Positions 19,035 to 28,566 of a stretch of 64,000 nt of DNA are shown in pieces. Numbering within the stretch: position 1 is the first letter of the stretch; every line of letters starts with the position of its first letter. The notes under the pieces are model-generated. The model was not told the DNA's origin. It searched no databases and saw only the letters and a list, made by a program, of their open reading frames with translations. The position numbers were made by a program, and so were the translations under genes. The stretch is from Fidelibacterota bacterium (GTDB lineage: Bacteria; Fidelibacterota; UBA8477; JABMPR01): positions 1 through 64,000 of the forward strand of contig JAERTG010000023.1 of NCBI GenBank assembly GCA_016845065.1. The letters run 5' to 3'.

Positions 19035-21266
19035 TTATTTGGCCCAGCTCTCCTCACCGTCCACGAGACTTCCGTGAGTTGAATCAATCTGTGTGAAGAA
19101 AGCATATCTTCTGGTTTCAATGGGATGTTCAATGGGAGATTCTATACCAAGATTAACATTATTTCTTACTGTAATACGATAGGGCAGCTCTGTGACTGTA
19201 CATTTCGTAAGCTCTGGCTCAAAATGATAATGTGAGAACAATTGTCGTTTCACATATTTTTTGCTGATTGTTGTGTCGATCCAGCCACCAAAAGAATCCT
19301 TTTCCATAAAAAGATTTTTTTCGTTTTCACCAGCAACAAATTCATCAGAAACTACATTGAGACTATCTACCTGTATGGAATCAAATTCAGTGTATCTGTT
19401 TTCAATCATAAACACATTTTCTAACAGACTATCTGCAGCAAAGGTGAGAATGAATGTGTCCATGCCGTAGTATACTCTTTCAACGTAAGCCGTATCACTT
19501 TTTTCCAGAATATTCATAGAAAGGACACTATCTGTACCATTAAAATCATATTGATAATTTGAATTAGCCAACGGAGTCAGAAAGGGTAGTGAATCAAGTG
19601 AGAAATCCTGGGTCACACCCACTTTACCTCTGTACCAGACACCATTAAATGTGCTATCATCAATTTGTACAACCGTATCACGGGCTATGGTAAAGGTTGT
19701 GTCATACTCAGATAAGTAGGTTGGGAAAACATCAACCAGGAGTGTGTCTGCGGCAAATTCAATGACCTGCTCACCATACCAGTCCAGTGTGTCTACGCCA
19801 GCCATATGTTCAGCAATACCAACAATCTCCCGAGCCTGATTATGTACGTTAATAAACTCACCAGTGAGTTTTTGAGCCAGCATAAGATTCATATCATCAT
19901 ACTTGCGCAAGAACTCGTCAAATATATTCACATTAAAAGTATCAGATTCAACGGCTACAACCTGCCATTTTAGAAAATCCGACTTTCTGATAAGCCTGTC
20001 ACCAACAAACTCTACAACTTCAACAGCAGCTTTCCCCCAGTCCAGATCACTCAGGTTTACTGCAGATTTGTAGTAGGCTTGCTCCAGGCTCACTTTATTG
20101 AAATATTCTGAGATATTTTTATGGATGTTTATCGTAAATACAGCATCCGTTAGATCTATTTCCATATGTATGGAATCCAATCCTGCATTTGGGCTATGCA
20201 GAGAATCCAATGCGAGAGCGATAACCTGTTCAGCAATGTAGGGACTTGGTTCTGAATATCCAGTTAAGCGTTTGTATAAATTGTTTCTTCGTTTAGCAAT
20301 GGCTGCTTCCATGTCCCCAACTTTGACTTCAACGGGGATTTCGATTTCTATACCGCTGGTGTCCATGTATATGAGATCCAAATATTCGGGCATGGCATCC
20401 AGGGTATCGTTAATTACAAGGAATTTTTCTAATGCCATGTCATAAAGGGTATCCCCGTACGTCGCCGAATCATAAGAATCAAACACAAATTGCTTCTTGA
20501 ATGTTTCCAGCGTTTTTGCCATGGTTTCTTCGAATGTAGATGGAATAATAAAATCTACTCTTACCGCATCATCATAGATTCCACCAAATTCAATTCGACC
20601 AGAAAGATCTGGATTCTTTGCAATGCTATCCATGACAGCATCAACAAGCGGATTTGAGAAAGAAGGATATTTTGTGTAGCTGGTTGTAAGTGCATTGAAC
20701 ATGGATGTTTTGATATTCTGATACAAAATATCAAACTTATCAGAAACTGTGAAGGTTAAACCTACACTATCAATTTCCATGCTCTGCTCTCCGACATAAT
20801 TACCAGCATCAAAGAGGGTTTTGATACTATCAAGAACCAGGTTGATAGTGTTTGGCTCCATACTGTGGTTTGGTTCCAGCGTCTTGAACAACTCAAGATG
20901 AAGTTCATTGTAGAGTGCTTTGTACTCATCAGTATAGTTGACAGGTATTGATTTTGGGGCAAGAGCAATTCTCTGATTTCCATAGTAGCTATAATTGGTA
21001 TCCTTAGCAGCTGCCAACAGACTGTCTCTAACGCTGTTCACAACAAGTAATAGTTGTTCTGAATCAGTGGTATATTCTTTTGCCAATTGATAGTGGAGTT
21101 TTTCAGCGAGGCTGACTGCATTCATCCGAAATCTAGCTTCATCGCGAAGTTCAGCTTCATAATCCCAGATAGTTTTAGGAAGATATATCACACTGATAAA
21201 CAGTGCAATCAGAACAATAATTATTATTGAATTGGTTCTGTGGTTTGCGAAAACATCTTTACTCAC
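19035..21266 (-). CDS. Large membrane-anchored periplasmic protein with internal repeats, unknown family
   Basis: 743 residues starting with GTG after a strong GGAGG site. One N-terminal membrane helix (about 14-29, IIIIVLIALFISVIYLP) is followed by a long periplasmic part with repeated units of the type EQVIxxAxDSL (around residues 345, 535 and 630) alternating with Asp/Thr/Tyr-rich beta segments. Repetition suggests tandem copies of one fold. The C-terminus ends in a conserved-looking block (LPYRITVRNNVNLGIESP ... HGSLVDGEESW). I do not recognise the family. It lies 13 bases after comEA-like and 14 bases before the PilM-like gene, so it is probably part of the same machine. Confidence 0.8.
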   Translation of the reverse strand: MSKDVFANHRTNSIIIIVLIALFISVIYLPKTIWDYEAELRDEARFRMNAVSLAEKLHYQLAKEYTTDSEQLLLVVNSVRDSLLAAAKDTNYSYYGNQRIALAPKSIPVNYTDEYKALYNELHLELFKTLEPNHSMEPNTINLVLDSIKTLFDAGNYVGEQSMEIDSVGLTFTVSDKFDILYQNIKTSMFNALTTSYTKYPSFSNPLVDAVMDSIAKNPDLSGRIEFGGIYDDAVRVDFIIPSTFEETMAKTLETFKKQFVFDSYDSATYGDTLYDMALEKFLVINDTLDAMPEYLDLIYMDTSGIEIEIPVEVKVGDMEAAIAKRRNNLYKRLTGYSEPSPYIAEQVIALALDSLHSPNAGLDSIHMEIDLTDAVFTINIHKNISEYFNKVSLEQAYYKSAVNLSDLDWGKAAVEVVEFVGDRLIRKSDFLKWQVVAVESDTFNVNIFDEFLRKYDDMNLMLAQKLTGEFINVHNQAREIVGIAEHMAGVDTLDWYGEQVIEFAADTLLVDVFPTYLSEYDTTFTIARDTVVQIDDSTFNGVWYRGKVGVTQDFSLDSLPFLTPLANSNYQYDFNGTDSVLSMNILEKSDTAYVERVYYGMDTFILTFAADSLLENVFMIENRYTEFDSIQVDSLNVVSDEFVAGENEKNLFMEKDSFGGWIDTTISKKYVKRQLFSHYHFEPELTKCTVTELPYRITVRNNVNLGIESPIEHPIETRRYAFFTQIDSTHGSLVDGEESWAK

Positions 21267-21279
21267 GAGTCCTCCTCGA

Positions 21280-21735
21280 CTACTCTGTCGTAACTAAACC
21301 CTCAAGACGGGTATATATTTTTTCTCCAATCCCCTTGACGAGGATGATATCTGATTTATTCTTAAATGGACCATGTTGATCCGTATAAGCTCTAATTCTT
21401 TTAGCTTTTGCTGGACCTATACCAGGTAGCTCAGCCAGCTCGCTGATACCTGCAGTGTTTAAGTTGACCAATTCCACCGCTGTTGCATCTACTTCCGGCA
21501 TTGGATCAAGCAACATAGAATCAGGAGTTGGAATGTTTTTGTCAACAAACAGGACAGAATCAGAATTTATCTGTTCTGTAATCTTTTTGAATTGCTGCTC
21601 TTCCTCATAAAAGCGATTCGGAGTCAACTCATTTTCAAGACGCTGATTTCTAACCAGCCTTAGAACCGCTCCTACTCCCAGTGTGACAACTAAAAAGATT
21701 ATTACGATTCGTTCCTGGCGGGTAAAATTTAGCAA
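21280..21735 (-). CDS. ComEA-like helix-hairpin-helix protein
   Basis: 151 residues starting with TTG behind AGGAAAC. An N-terminal membrane anchor (IVIIFLVVTLGVGAVL, about 11-26) is followed by a charged linker and a C-terminal DNA-binding double helix-hairpin-helix domain: VNLNTAGISELAELPGIGPAKAKRIRAY and VKGIGEKIYTRLEGLV. This is the layout of ComEA, which binds incoming double-stranded DNA on the outer face of the membrane during natural transformation. The neighbouring PilM/PilO-like genes and comM at the right edge are consistent with competence, though HhH proteins also have other roles. Confidence 0.85.
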   Translation of the reverse strand: MLNFTRQERIVIIFLVVTLGVGAVLRLVRNQRLENELTPNRFYEEEQQFKKITEQINSDSVLFVDKNIPTPDSMLLDPMPEVDATAVELVNLNTAGISELAELPGIGPAKAKRIRAYTDQHGPFKNKSDIILVKGIGEKIYTRLEGLVTTE

Positions 21736-21748
21736 GTTTCCTGCCTCA

Positions 21749-22918
21749 TCATAGTAAGGATTTTATTTTTCTAAAGATACTGTCCTTACCACCCTTACTC
21801 TTTTGACGGCTGTAATAGTCATCAAGCTGTTTGTACAGGACTTTTTCTTCTTTACTGGGCTTGACAGGCGTCTCCACTTGAATCTTTACCATTTGATCAC
21901 CAACCATATGGCTATTAATACGTGGTATGCCTTTACCCCTCAATCTTAAAAGTTTGCCGGATTGAGAACCTGCAGGAATCTTCAAATTCACATTACCTGT
22001 GAGGGTTGGAATTTCCAATTCTGTTCCTGTAACTGCCTGAGCAATGTTAATACCCAGCTCAAGATAGATATTGTCTTCTTCCCGGATAAAAAGATCATGC
22101 TCTTTTTCATCAATCAGAACGATCAGGTCGCCATGTTGCCCACCACGACGAGCAGAATTTCCCTCACCTTTCAGAGTCATATAATTCCCTGCATGAACTC
22201 CAGCAGGGATCTTGGCTGACACCACAGATTCTTTTCGCTGTCTTCCATCCCCGTTGCAGGTCTTACATGGGTGGGCGATAACTTCGCCAGTGCCATCGCA
22301 GTTTGAGCAGGGTTGGATGTTTACAAATTGACCAAACATGGATCGCGAGACTTGCTGAACCTCCCCACGACCATGACAAACAGAGCAATTGGTTTTACTG
22401 GCCTTGTCTCTGGCACCTGTGCCGTCACAATCCCCACAAGCCTCAAAACGCTTCACCTTCATTTTTTTGGTAACACCCGTGGCGATCTCTTCCAGTGTAA
22501 GTGGCAATTTAATTTTTAGATCTGATCCTCGTGCGCGACCACGGGAACGAGACCCACCTCCACCACCAAAAATATCACCAAAACCACCACCTCCGCCACC
22601 ACCGAATCCGTCCATAAAGATTCGAAGTGCATCAGATAGATCTACACCAAAGCCTCCACCACCAAAACCGTCAAATGGGCTTCCTCCCATGCCACCTTCT
22701 GGCGCATGTCCGAATTGATCGTAGTGAGCTTTTTTCTTATCGTCATTTAAAACTGAGTAGGCTTCTGCTGCTTCTTTAAATTTTGCTTCTGCTTCCTTAT
22801 CGCCTGGATTCTTATCTGGATGATACTTCATCGCGATCTGGCGGTAAGATTTCTTTACATCTGCCTTATTGGCCCCCTTGGAAAGACCAAGTACTTCATA
22901 ATAGTCACGTTTTGCCAT
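21749..22918 (-). CDS. dnaJ: Chaperone DnaJ
   Basis: 389 residues. J domain at 1-70 with the HPD motif (YHPDKNPG), then a Gly/Phe-rich stretch (about 72-130) with long Gly runs. A zinc-binding domain follows with four CxxCxGxG modules (CGDCDGTG, CSVCHGRG, CSNCDGTG, CKTCNGDG), then the C-terminal substrate-binding domains. Full-length type I DnaJ, co-chaperone of DnaK. The order hrcA-grpE-dnaJ with gaps of 1-2 bases is a heat-shock operon; dnaK is not in the window. Confidence 0.97.
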   Translation of the reverse strand: MAKRDYYEVLGLSKGANKADVKKSYRQIAMKYHPDKNPGDKEAEAKFKEAAEAYSVLNDDKKKAHYDQFGHAPEGGMGGSPFDGFGGGGFGVDLSDALRIFMDGFGGGGGGGFGDIFGGGGGSRSRGRARGSDLKIKLPLTLEEIATGVTKKMKVKRFEACGDCDGTGARDKASKTNCSVCHGRGEVQQVSRSMFGQFVNIQPCSNCDGTGEVIAHPCKTCNGDGRQRKESVVSAKIPAGVHAGNYMTLKGEGNSARRGGQHGDLIVLIDEKEHDLFIREEDNIYLELGINIAQAVTGTELEIPTLTGNVNLKIPAGSQSGKLLRLRGKGIPRINSHMVGDQMVKIQVETPVKPSKEEKVLYKQLDDYYSRQKSKGGKDSIFRKIKSLL

Positions 22919-22920
22919 AG

Positions 22921-23499
22921 TTATTGACTTACCACGACTTTTGCCGCTCTAAGTACACGTTCACCTGATTTATAGCCTTTTTCGAAGACCTCAATTATAA
23001 TACCAGATTCATAATCCTCTGATGGTTGCATGGCCATGGCTTCGTGCAATTCTGGGTCAAAGGCCTCACCAGTTGGATCATATGCCTCAACATCGTCTGT
23101 ATCTTTGAGAAATTTTTGAATCTGATCCAGAACAAGAGTAATTCCCTTTTTTGAGTCTTCCGCATCAGCTTCATCTTTCTCATACTGAGCAGAACGTTCA
23201 AGATTATCAATAATTGGGAAGAGCCCCATGAGCACGCGATCCTTGGCAAAAGTTAGAGACCGTTCTTTCTCACGCTCTACTCGCTTCTTTCCATTCTCGT
23301 ATTCGGCGACCACTCTGAGCATTTTCTCCTCAGCAGCCTGAACTCTCAATTGCTGATCAACAAGCTCATCAGTCAGCTTCTCAATATTCTCTTCGAGTTT
23401 CTCATTCTTTTTGGTTAATGTTTTTTCTTTGGCACTAAGCTTTGGCTTAGCGGCAGCCTTTTTGGCTTTTGTCGTCTTCTTTGTTGTTTTATCAGTCAT
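22921..23499 (-). CDS. grpE: Nucleotide exchange factor GrpE
   Basis: 192 residues. A low-complexity Lys/Ala/Thr N-terminus is followed by a long coiled coil (about 30-90) and the GrpE core: AEYENGKKRVEREKE, the LFPIIDNLERSAQ helix, and the C-terminal signature YDPTGEAFDPELHEAMAMQPS ... GYKSGERVLRAAKVVVS. It releases ADP from DnaK. The ATG follows one base after the hrcA stop (TGAAATG). Confidence 0.96.
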   Translation of the reverse strand: MTDKTTKKTTKAKKAAAKPKLSAKEKTLTKKNEKLEENIEKLTDELVDQQLRVQAAEEKMLRVVAEYENGKKRVEREKERSLTFAKDRVLMGLFPIIDNLERSAQYEKDEADAEDSKKGITLVLDQIQKFLKDTDDVEAYDPTGEAFDPELHEAMAMQPSEDYESGIIIEVFEKGYKSGERVLRAAKVVVSQ

Positions 23500-23500
23500 T

Positions 23501-24556
23501 TCACTTTGTGTATTTTGTATTAATTAATGTTTCAATTTTTTCCGCAGTAAATTCTGCTAATCCTATTATTCGTTCATACTCCATGCGGGTCGGACCTAAA
23601 ATATGAATCTCACCACTACAATTATTTCCATTATATGCGATTGATATGAGAGACATATCCTGAAAAAGGGTCTGTCCCAGTTCGCCACCAATAAAGACAC
23701 TGGGCTTGCCATTGTATAATGGCGCAGGCAAATATCGCTGTAGGGTATCCGTCTCGATGGCTTCTAATAAGAATTCTAACTTTGCCGGAGCAGCAATTTC
23801 GGGATAGTGTAGGAGCTGGTGGGTCCCATACGTCCTATAATCGTTGCTGGAATTGGATTCCAATACGCCATTAAAACTCTTTAAAATCTGATCGATAATT
23901 GGATTCTTACGCAATGACTTGTCAGTACCCTGTTCAACCTGAAGTTGGACATCATCTATATCACGTCCTGCAAACATATCATTCAGGATATTTTCAGCTT
24001 CCTGCATCATGATTCGAGAAAGTTTGCTTTCCAATTCAAAGGCAACCGTCTTGACCTGTTCGAGTGACATGTGAACAATAAGCAGTACTGAGTCCCTATC
24101 CAGCTCATGCAAGGCGATTGAACGAATACGTGTTGCTCGCTCCTGCGGGCGTGACATAAGCACCAGAGCATGGGACATATCTCCCAGAAACTGAGCCGTA
24201 TTTTTGATCAACTGATCAAGATCTTGACTCAGGTTATCCAGACCTGATTCATAATCTTTTGTCAGATGGTGCTCAGGTTGTCCTGGTTCCATTAGCCGAT
24301 CGACAAAATAACGATAGCCCTTGTCAGTTGGGATACGCCCGGCAGAAGTATGAGGCTGTAGTAAATAGCCCCCCACTTCAAGATCACTTAAAACATGACG
24401 AAGCGTAGCAGAACCAACTTTAAAATAATCCATGGCAACCAGACGTGAAGAGCCTACTGGATGGCCATTTACGGCATAATCTCTTACCAACCATTTGAGG
24501 ACTTTTTCCTCACGGTCTTTGAGTTCCAGAAGTGCTTGTCTCGTCATTCGATTCAT
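23501..24556 (-). CDS. hrcA: Heat-inducible transcription repressor HrcA
   Basis: 351 residues. The N-terminal winged helix (about 8-75) has GHPVGSSRLVAM and VGSATLRHVLSDLEVGGYL, and the phrase QPHTSAGRIPTDKGYRYFVD is the HrcA signature. A GAF-like dimerisation domain follows. HrcA normally represses its own operon at CIRCE (TTAGCACTC-N9-GAGTGCTAA). I find no such inverted repeat in the 108 bases upstream of this start, so the operator may lie further up, be divergent, or be absent. The gene follows ftsX and precedes grpE and dnaJ. Confidence 0.95.
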   Translation of the reverse strand: MNRMTRQALLELKDREEKVLKWLVRDYAVNGHPVGSSRLVAMDYFKVGSATLRHVLSDLEVGGYLLQPHTSAGRIPTDKGYRYFVDRLMEPGQPEHHLTKDYESGLDNLSQDLDQLIKNTAQFLGDMSHALVLMSRPQERATRIRSIALHELDRDSVLLIVHMSLEQVKTVAFELESKLSRIMMQEAENILNDMFAGRDIDDVQLQVEQGTDKSLRKNPIIDQILKSFNGVLESNSSNDYRTYGTHQLLHYPEIAAPAKLEFLLEAIETDTLQRYLPAPLYNGKPSVFIGGELGQTLFQDMSLISIAYNGNNCSGEIHILGPTRMEYERIIGLAEFTAEKIETLINTKYTK

Positions 24557-24664
24557 AACCGAACATAATAATTTTCGGTCCTAATTAATACAAGATTTTA
24601 AATGGGGAAAGAGTTGGTATATAAGGCTTGGAAGGATTTGAATATGGAAGATGAATCGATGTAA

Positions 24665-25537
24665 TTATGCAACAAAGCGGAGCATTTTCCTCACTGCTTT
24701 TAAAACACCAAGAGATGATATGCTCACACCAAATAAAATGAGACCCAAAATCACTGAGGGATGATCAAGAATCTTGACCGGTAAATCAAAATGAGCGTAA
24801 TACTTAACACCATACTCAGCGAGAATGATGAATCCAACCGAAAGGGATGCCCCAAGAAAGCCCAAAATACCCCCCTCAAGGAAGAAGGGTGCTTTTACCA
24901 GGAAATCACTTGCACCCAACAGTCTGACGGTTTCGATAAATTCATATCTGGCCAGTATCATCAGACGTAGATTATTGGCCGTGAGAAAGACTGTAGAGAG
25001 CACAATGAGAAACAAGGTGACTGTCGCTACGGTATATACAAGCTGCATAATACCCTGAACCCGGTTGAACAAATCCTTTTTGAATATGACCTCATCCACC
25101 CCATCCAACTCGTTCACATTTTGGATGAAGCTTAAGATATAATCTGCCGAACGATGATCTTCTTCGAAGGTGATGCGGAATGAGCTAGGCAAAGGATTGT
25201 CATCCAGAAGCGAAAGTACGTCTTCCCCAAATTCTGCGTTGTATAGTGCTGCTGCATCTTCTTTCGAGAGATAGTCCATCCTAAAAATACCTGGATAGTC
25301 TTTAACGATATCGGCCAACTCATGCTTCTGATTGATTGTTGCTTCATTTTCCAGGAATATCTCAAGATCATAGTCGGCTTGGAACTCACCTATGAATTGC
25401 AGACTATTATCAACAGCCAGAACTCCAAGTCCAACAATCAGAAGTGCAATAGTAACTGAAAATACTGATATCATAAATGGCATACGGGAACGGTTGATGC
25501 CAACAATTCCCTCTCTGATGATATAGCCTAATTTCAT
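24665..25537 (-). CDS. ftsX: Cell division ABC transporter permease FtsX
   Basis: 290 residues. One helix near the N-terminus (about 22-45) precedes an extracytoplasmic domain (50-165) carrying the conserved-type MDYLSKEDAAALYNAEFGED segment. Three helices follow at about 170-195, 220-245 and 262-280. This is the FtsX layout. With FtsE it forms the complex that activates peptidoglycan hydrolases during division. It overlaps ftsE by four bases (ATGA). Confidence 0.93.
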   Translation of the reverse strand: MKLGYIIREGIVGINRSRMPFMISVFSVTIALLIVGLGVLAVDNSLQFIGEFQADYDLEIFLENEATINQKHELADIVKDYPGIFRMDYLSKEDAAALYNAEFGEDVLSLLDDNPLPSSFRITFEEDHRSADYILSFIQNVNELDGVDEVIFKKDLFNRVQGIMQLVYTVATVTLFLIVLSTVFLTANNLRLMILARYEFIETVRLLGASDFLVKAPFFLEGGILGFLGASLSVGFIILAEYGVKYYAHFDLPVKILDHPSVILGLILFGVSISSLGVLKAVRKMLRFVA

Positions 25538-26196
25538 AATTGTCTGTCTTTCACTACTTCACCTGAGACCAACGTCATGGATCGAGCCGGGTCCCTTTTG
25601 AGAAGTGCTTCATTGTGAGTAGCAAAAACAACACAGGTGCCTGATTCATGAACCTTCCATAAATACTGGACAATTTCAGCAGCTGCCTTTTCATCAAGAT
25701 GTGCAATAGGCTCATCTGCCAATAATATGTCAGGACTATTCACGACGGCTCGTGCAAGCACCACCCTTTGCTGTTCACCTGCGGATAATTCATGAGGGTA
25801 ATGCGATAATCTTGAGCGAATACCAAGCTCATCTGCTTTTAAGGCTACCTTGCTGCGCACCTCATCCGCCTTGTAACCCTGGATCTCCAGCGGTAATGCA
25901 ATGTTTGAGTATATATCCCGATCTGATAGGAGATAAAAATCCTGAAATACCATACCAATGTTCTGGCGAATTTTCGCTATGTCTCTTCTTTTTATGTTGC
26001 TGGAATCGGAACCCATGACTTCAACCGTACCAGCATTGGGAAACATGTCCATATAGATCATTTTTAGAATGGATGATTTTCCGCTTCCTGAATCTCCATA
26101 GAGATATACAAACTCATCCTTTTCTATGGAAAAACTCAGATCACGGAGGGATATACCCGTATCGTATCTCAGAAATACTTTGTCAAAGCGAATCAT
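25534..26196 (-). CDS. ftsE: Cell division ATP-binding protein FtsE
   Basis: 220 residues. Walker A GDSGSGKSS (34-42), the Q-loop QNIGMVFQDFYLL, ABC signature LSAGEQQRV and Walker B ILLADEPIAHLD are all intact. The length and immediate overlap with ftsX (ATGA) identify it as FtsE rather than a LolD or MacB ATPase. The start overlaps the upstream methyltransferase stop, also by ATGA. Confidence 0.94.
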   Translation of the reverse strand: MIRFDKVFLRYDTGISLRDLSFSIEKDEFVYLYGDSGSGKSSILKMIYMDMFPNAGTVEVMGSDSSNIKRRDIAKIRQNIGMVFQDFYLLSDRDIYSNIALPLEIQGYKADEVRSKVALKADELGIRSRLSHYPHELSAGEQQRVVLARAVVNSPDILLADEPIAHLDEKAAAEIVQYLWKVHESGTCVVFATHNEALLKRDPARSMTLVSGEVVKDRQL

Positions 26197-27002
26197 TCAC
26201 TTTTCCTCAGCATGACAATAAACCTTTCGGTATTAGCCGTTGGCTGCTCCAAAGATTCATCATCGAGAATCTGCCACCACTCAAAATCTGAGGATGCGCA
26301 GAATCCTTCCACATCATCTTGCTCGTAAGCCCTCTGAATATGGGACTCAACATCAACAGTATCTGAATTATCAGTTTTCAATGTAAAGACTGACTCCGCA
26401 AGTTGAGAATTGGGATCATAACTCGTGTGTCTCTCATAGCCACCGCGTTCATCATTGAATATCTCTCGATATCCACGAAAATGGGTTTGACATAATAAGG
26501 GTGTAACCACATCGAAAAGTAAAATACCACCAGGTTTAAGAAGTGCATAAGTATTTTTAAGGAATAACTCAATATCAGAGGTCTCGAGAAGATAGTTGAG
26601 ACCGTCGTGGAGGTTGATGATTACATCAAATGATTTCTTCGAGGCAAAATCAACCATATTCCCAACACTAAAATCGATGTCAAGCTTTGTTGACCGCGCT
26701 TTATCACGTGCAATATCAATCATATGCGCACTCAGATCGACTGCAGTCATATCAATCCCTTCATCAGCAAGTCTTATGGCCATGGAACCGGTTCCACATG
26801 AAATATCCAACCAGGTCTTACCTGGCTCGTAGGGTGCCACCAGGGTTTTGATATCCGCTACCCAGGTGTCATAGTCGATATAGTCCATTAAACTGTCATA
26901 ATAGGCTGCGAGACGCTGGTAGGGTTGAATCTTTTGAATATTCTGCTGATCAAGCAAGGGATTTGGTTTCCTATCAGGAACGACCGAAGAAAAGGTAGAC
27001 AT
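26193..27002 (-). CDS. Class I SAM-dependent methyltransferase
   Basis: About 269 residues from the ATG at 27002; a second possible ATG lies 12 bases upstream. A Rossmann-type methyltransferase: motif I WLDISCGTGSMAIRLADEG (about 65-83), acidic loop VDLSAHMIDIAR, motif with VIINLHDGLNYL, and LLKPGGILLFDVVTP. Sequence and length resemble uncharacterised DxxC-type methyltransferases; the acceptor is unknown. The 5' end overlaps the antiporter gene by 29 bases and the 3' end overlaps ftsE, so it is embedded in the operon. Confidence 0.88.
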   Translation of the reverse strand: MSTFSSVVPDRKPNPLLDQQNIQKIQPYQRLAAYYDSLMDYIDYDTWVADIKTLVAPYEPGKTWLDISCGTGSMAIRLADEGIDMTAVDLSAHMIDIARDKARSTKLDIDFSVGNMVDFASKKSFDVIINLHDGLNYLLETSDIELFLKNTYALLKPGGILLFDVVTPLLCQTHFRGYREIFNDERGGYERHTSYDPNSQLAESVFTLKTDNSDTVDVESHIQRAYEQDDVEGFCASSDFEWWQILDDESLEQPTANTERFIVMLRKSE

Positions 27003-27963
27003 AAAATCCCACATACCCCATTACCAGAATGGTACCAGTGAGTCGACCGATTTTATGACGCAACCCAAGGGGAATTAGAACAAGTCCGAACAGCATCATG
27101 ATGATATACTGAGCATGGGGAAATAGTTTCACTACCTCTCCAGCAATGGTTCTACTCTCGAGAACATCAAGTGGTTTGATGAAGCCAACCCCACCCATGA
27201 TAAAGAGAATATTGAACACATTAGATCCTATAATATTTCCAACTGAAATCTCACCATGTTTCCTGAAGGCAGCTACCAGGGAGGTGGCCAGTTCTGGCAA
27301 ACTAGTCCCAATAGCAACAATTGTTAAGCCGATCACCATCTTGGGAATATCAAATTCCTCTGCGATCCATACAGCACTTTTAACAAAGAGCCAGGCACCT
27401 AGAGAAAGGGCTATACTGCCAGCCAGCACGAGTAACAGGTTCTTAGCCTTACTACCAAATTCACCTTCATATTCCTCAAGGGGTACTTCTCCAGGATGTC
27501 TGTATAAGTAGAAGATGTAACTAATAAGCACGAATACCATGATCAATCCGTCAATTCGAGAGACCGACCCATCCAGGGAAAGACCATAGAGCAACAAACT
27601 AATGGCGAAAAGGAAAATCAAGCCTTTGTAGGTTTGTTTAAAATGGATGGTGATTGGAAAAATCAATCCGCTGACCCCCAGAATGAGACCAATGTTGGTA
27701 ACATTACTTCCAATGATGTTACCAATGGCTATGGTGGATGAGTCTTCAAAGACATTCGCAATCAAACTGACCACAAATTCAGGCATTGAGGTACCGAAAG
27801 CCACAATGGAGAGCCCGACAATAAGTGGTTTCACACCCATTTGTTTGGCGAACTTGCTTCCACCTCTCACGAGCCACTCGGCTCCAAAAAAGAGTAGAGT
27901 AGCACTGATGGCAATAACAATACTGTTACCACCCATTCCGATTGAAGCTATCAGATTATCCAT
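26974..27963 (-). CDS. Calcium/sodium antiporter (CaxA/YrbG-like)
   Basis: 329 residues with ten to eleven helices in two inverted halves. Each half has the ion-binding alpha repeat of the CaCA superfamily: GTSMPEFVVSLIAN...IAIGNIIGSNVTNIGL and GTSLPELATSLVAA...ISVGNIIGSNVFNILF. It therefore exchanges sodium (or protons) for calcium across the inner membrane. Its start overlaps the nadD stop by one base (TAATG). Confidence 0.94.
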   Translation of the reverse strand: MDNLIASIGMGGNSIVIAISATLLFFGAEWLVRGGSKFAKQMGVKPLIVGLSIVAFGTSMPEFVVSLIANVFEDSSTIAIGNIIGSNVTNIGLILGVSGLIFPITIHFKQTYKGLIFLFAISLLLYGLSLDGSVSRIDGLIMVFVLISYIFYLYRHPGEVPLEEYEGEFGSKAKNLLLVLAGSIALSLGAWLFVKSAVWIAEEFDIPKMVIGLTIVAIGTSLPELATSLVAAFRKHGEISVGNIIGSNVFNILFIMGGVGFIKPLDVLESRTIAGEVVKLFPHAQYIIMMLFGLVLIPLGLRHKIGRLTGTILVMGYVGFYVYLFFGRS

Positions 27964-28556
27964 TATTCGGATCCATAAAGTTTATTATTTTGGATGTATT
28001 CTGAGACAACCGTGGGGACATAAAACCGAGTCATACGGTCGGCATGGAACCGATCTCTTATTTCAGTACTACTTATTTCCATACGGGGTAGATTTAAAAA
28101 TTTTACTCGATCTATAATATCTGCATCAATATCAGATTTCTCAAATCTCGGTCGCCGGGCCACAATGACCTGACTTTCATCAAGTATACTCTCCCAATCC
28201 TTCCAGGATTTAAACTCAGCCAGACTGTCGCTACCAATTAGGAAGTGCAAATCACTTGAATTAATATTCTTTTCCTTTTTCATTTCACGAATTGTATCGA
28301 TGGTATAGGATACACCACCACGTACGATTTCAATATCAGAATATTCGAATTGAGAGATATCATTAATGCAGAGCTTCAGCATGGCGATACGATGTTCAAC
28401 TGGCGTGACTGGTTTAATTTCGAACTTGTGAGGAGGTCTGTATGCTGGGATGAATACAATTTTATTCAAGTCCAGCGACTCTCTGATTGCCTCAGCAATT
28501 ATAAAGTGTGCGTTATGCGGAGGATCGAACGTACCGCCAAAAAGACAAACCTTCAA
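27963..28556 (-). CDS. nadD: Nicotinate-nucleotide adenylyltransferase
   Basis: Converts nicotinate mononucleotide to deamido-NAD. 197 residues. GGTFDPPHNAHF at the N-terminus holds the nucleotidyltransferase His motif, followed by FIPAYRPPHK, GSDSLAEFKSWKDW and the C-terminal ISSTEIRDR motif. All match NadD. It lies ten bases after the bamD-like gene and overlaps the antiporter gene. Confidence 0.95.
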   Translation of the reverse strand: MKVCLFGGTFDPPHNAHFIIAEAIRESLDLNKIVFIPAYRPPHKFEIKPVTPVEHRIAMLKLCINDISQFEYSDIEIVRGGVSYTIDTIREMKKEKNINSSDLHFLIGSDSLAEFKSWKDWESILDESQVIVARRPRFEKSDIDADIIDRVKFLNLPRMEISSTEIRDRFHADRMTRFYVPTVVSEYIQNNKLYGSE

Positions 28557-28566
28557 AAGTTTCAGC

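Noticed and set aside
22389..22718. Pro-rich plus-strand frame opposite dnaJ
   Set aside because: It is the antisense of the Gly-rich DnaJ linker, which makes long Pro runs; no independent signal.
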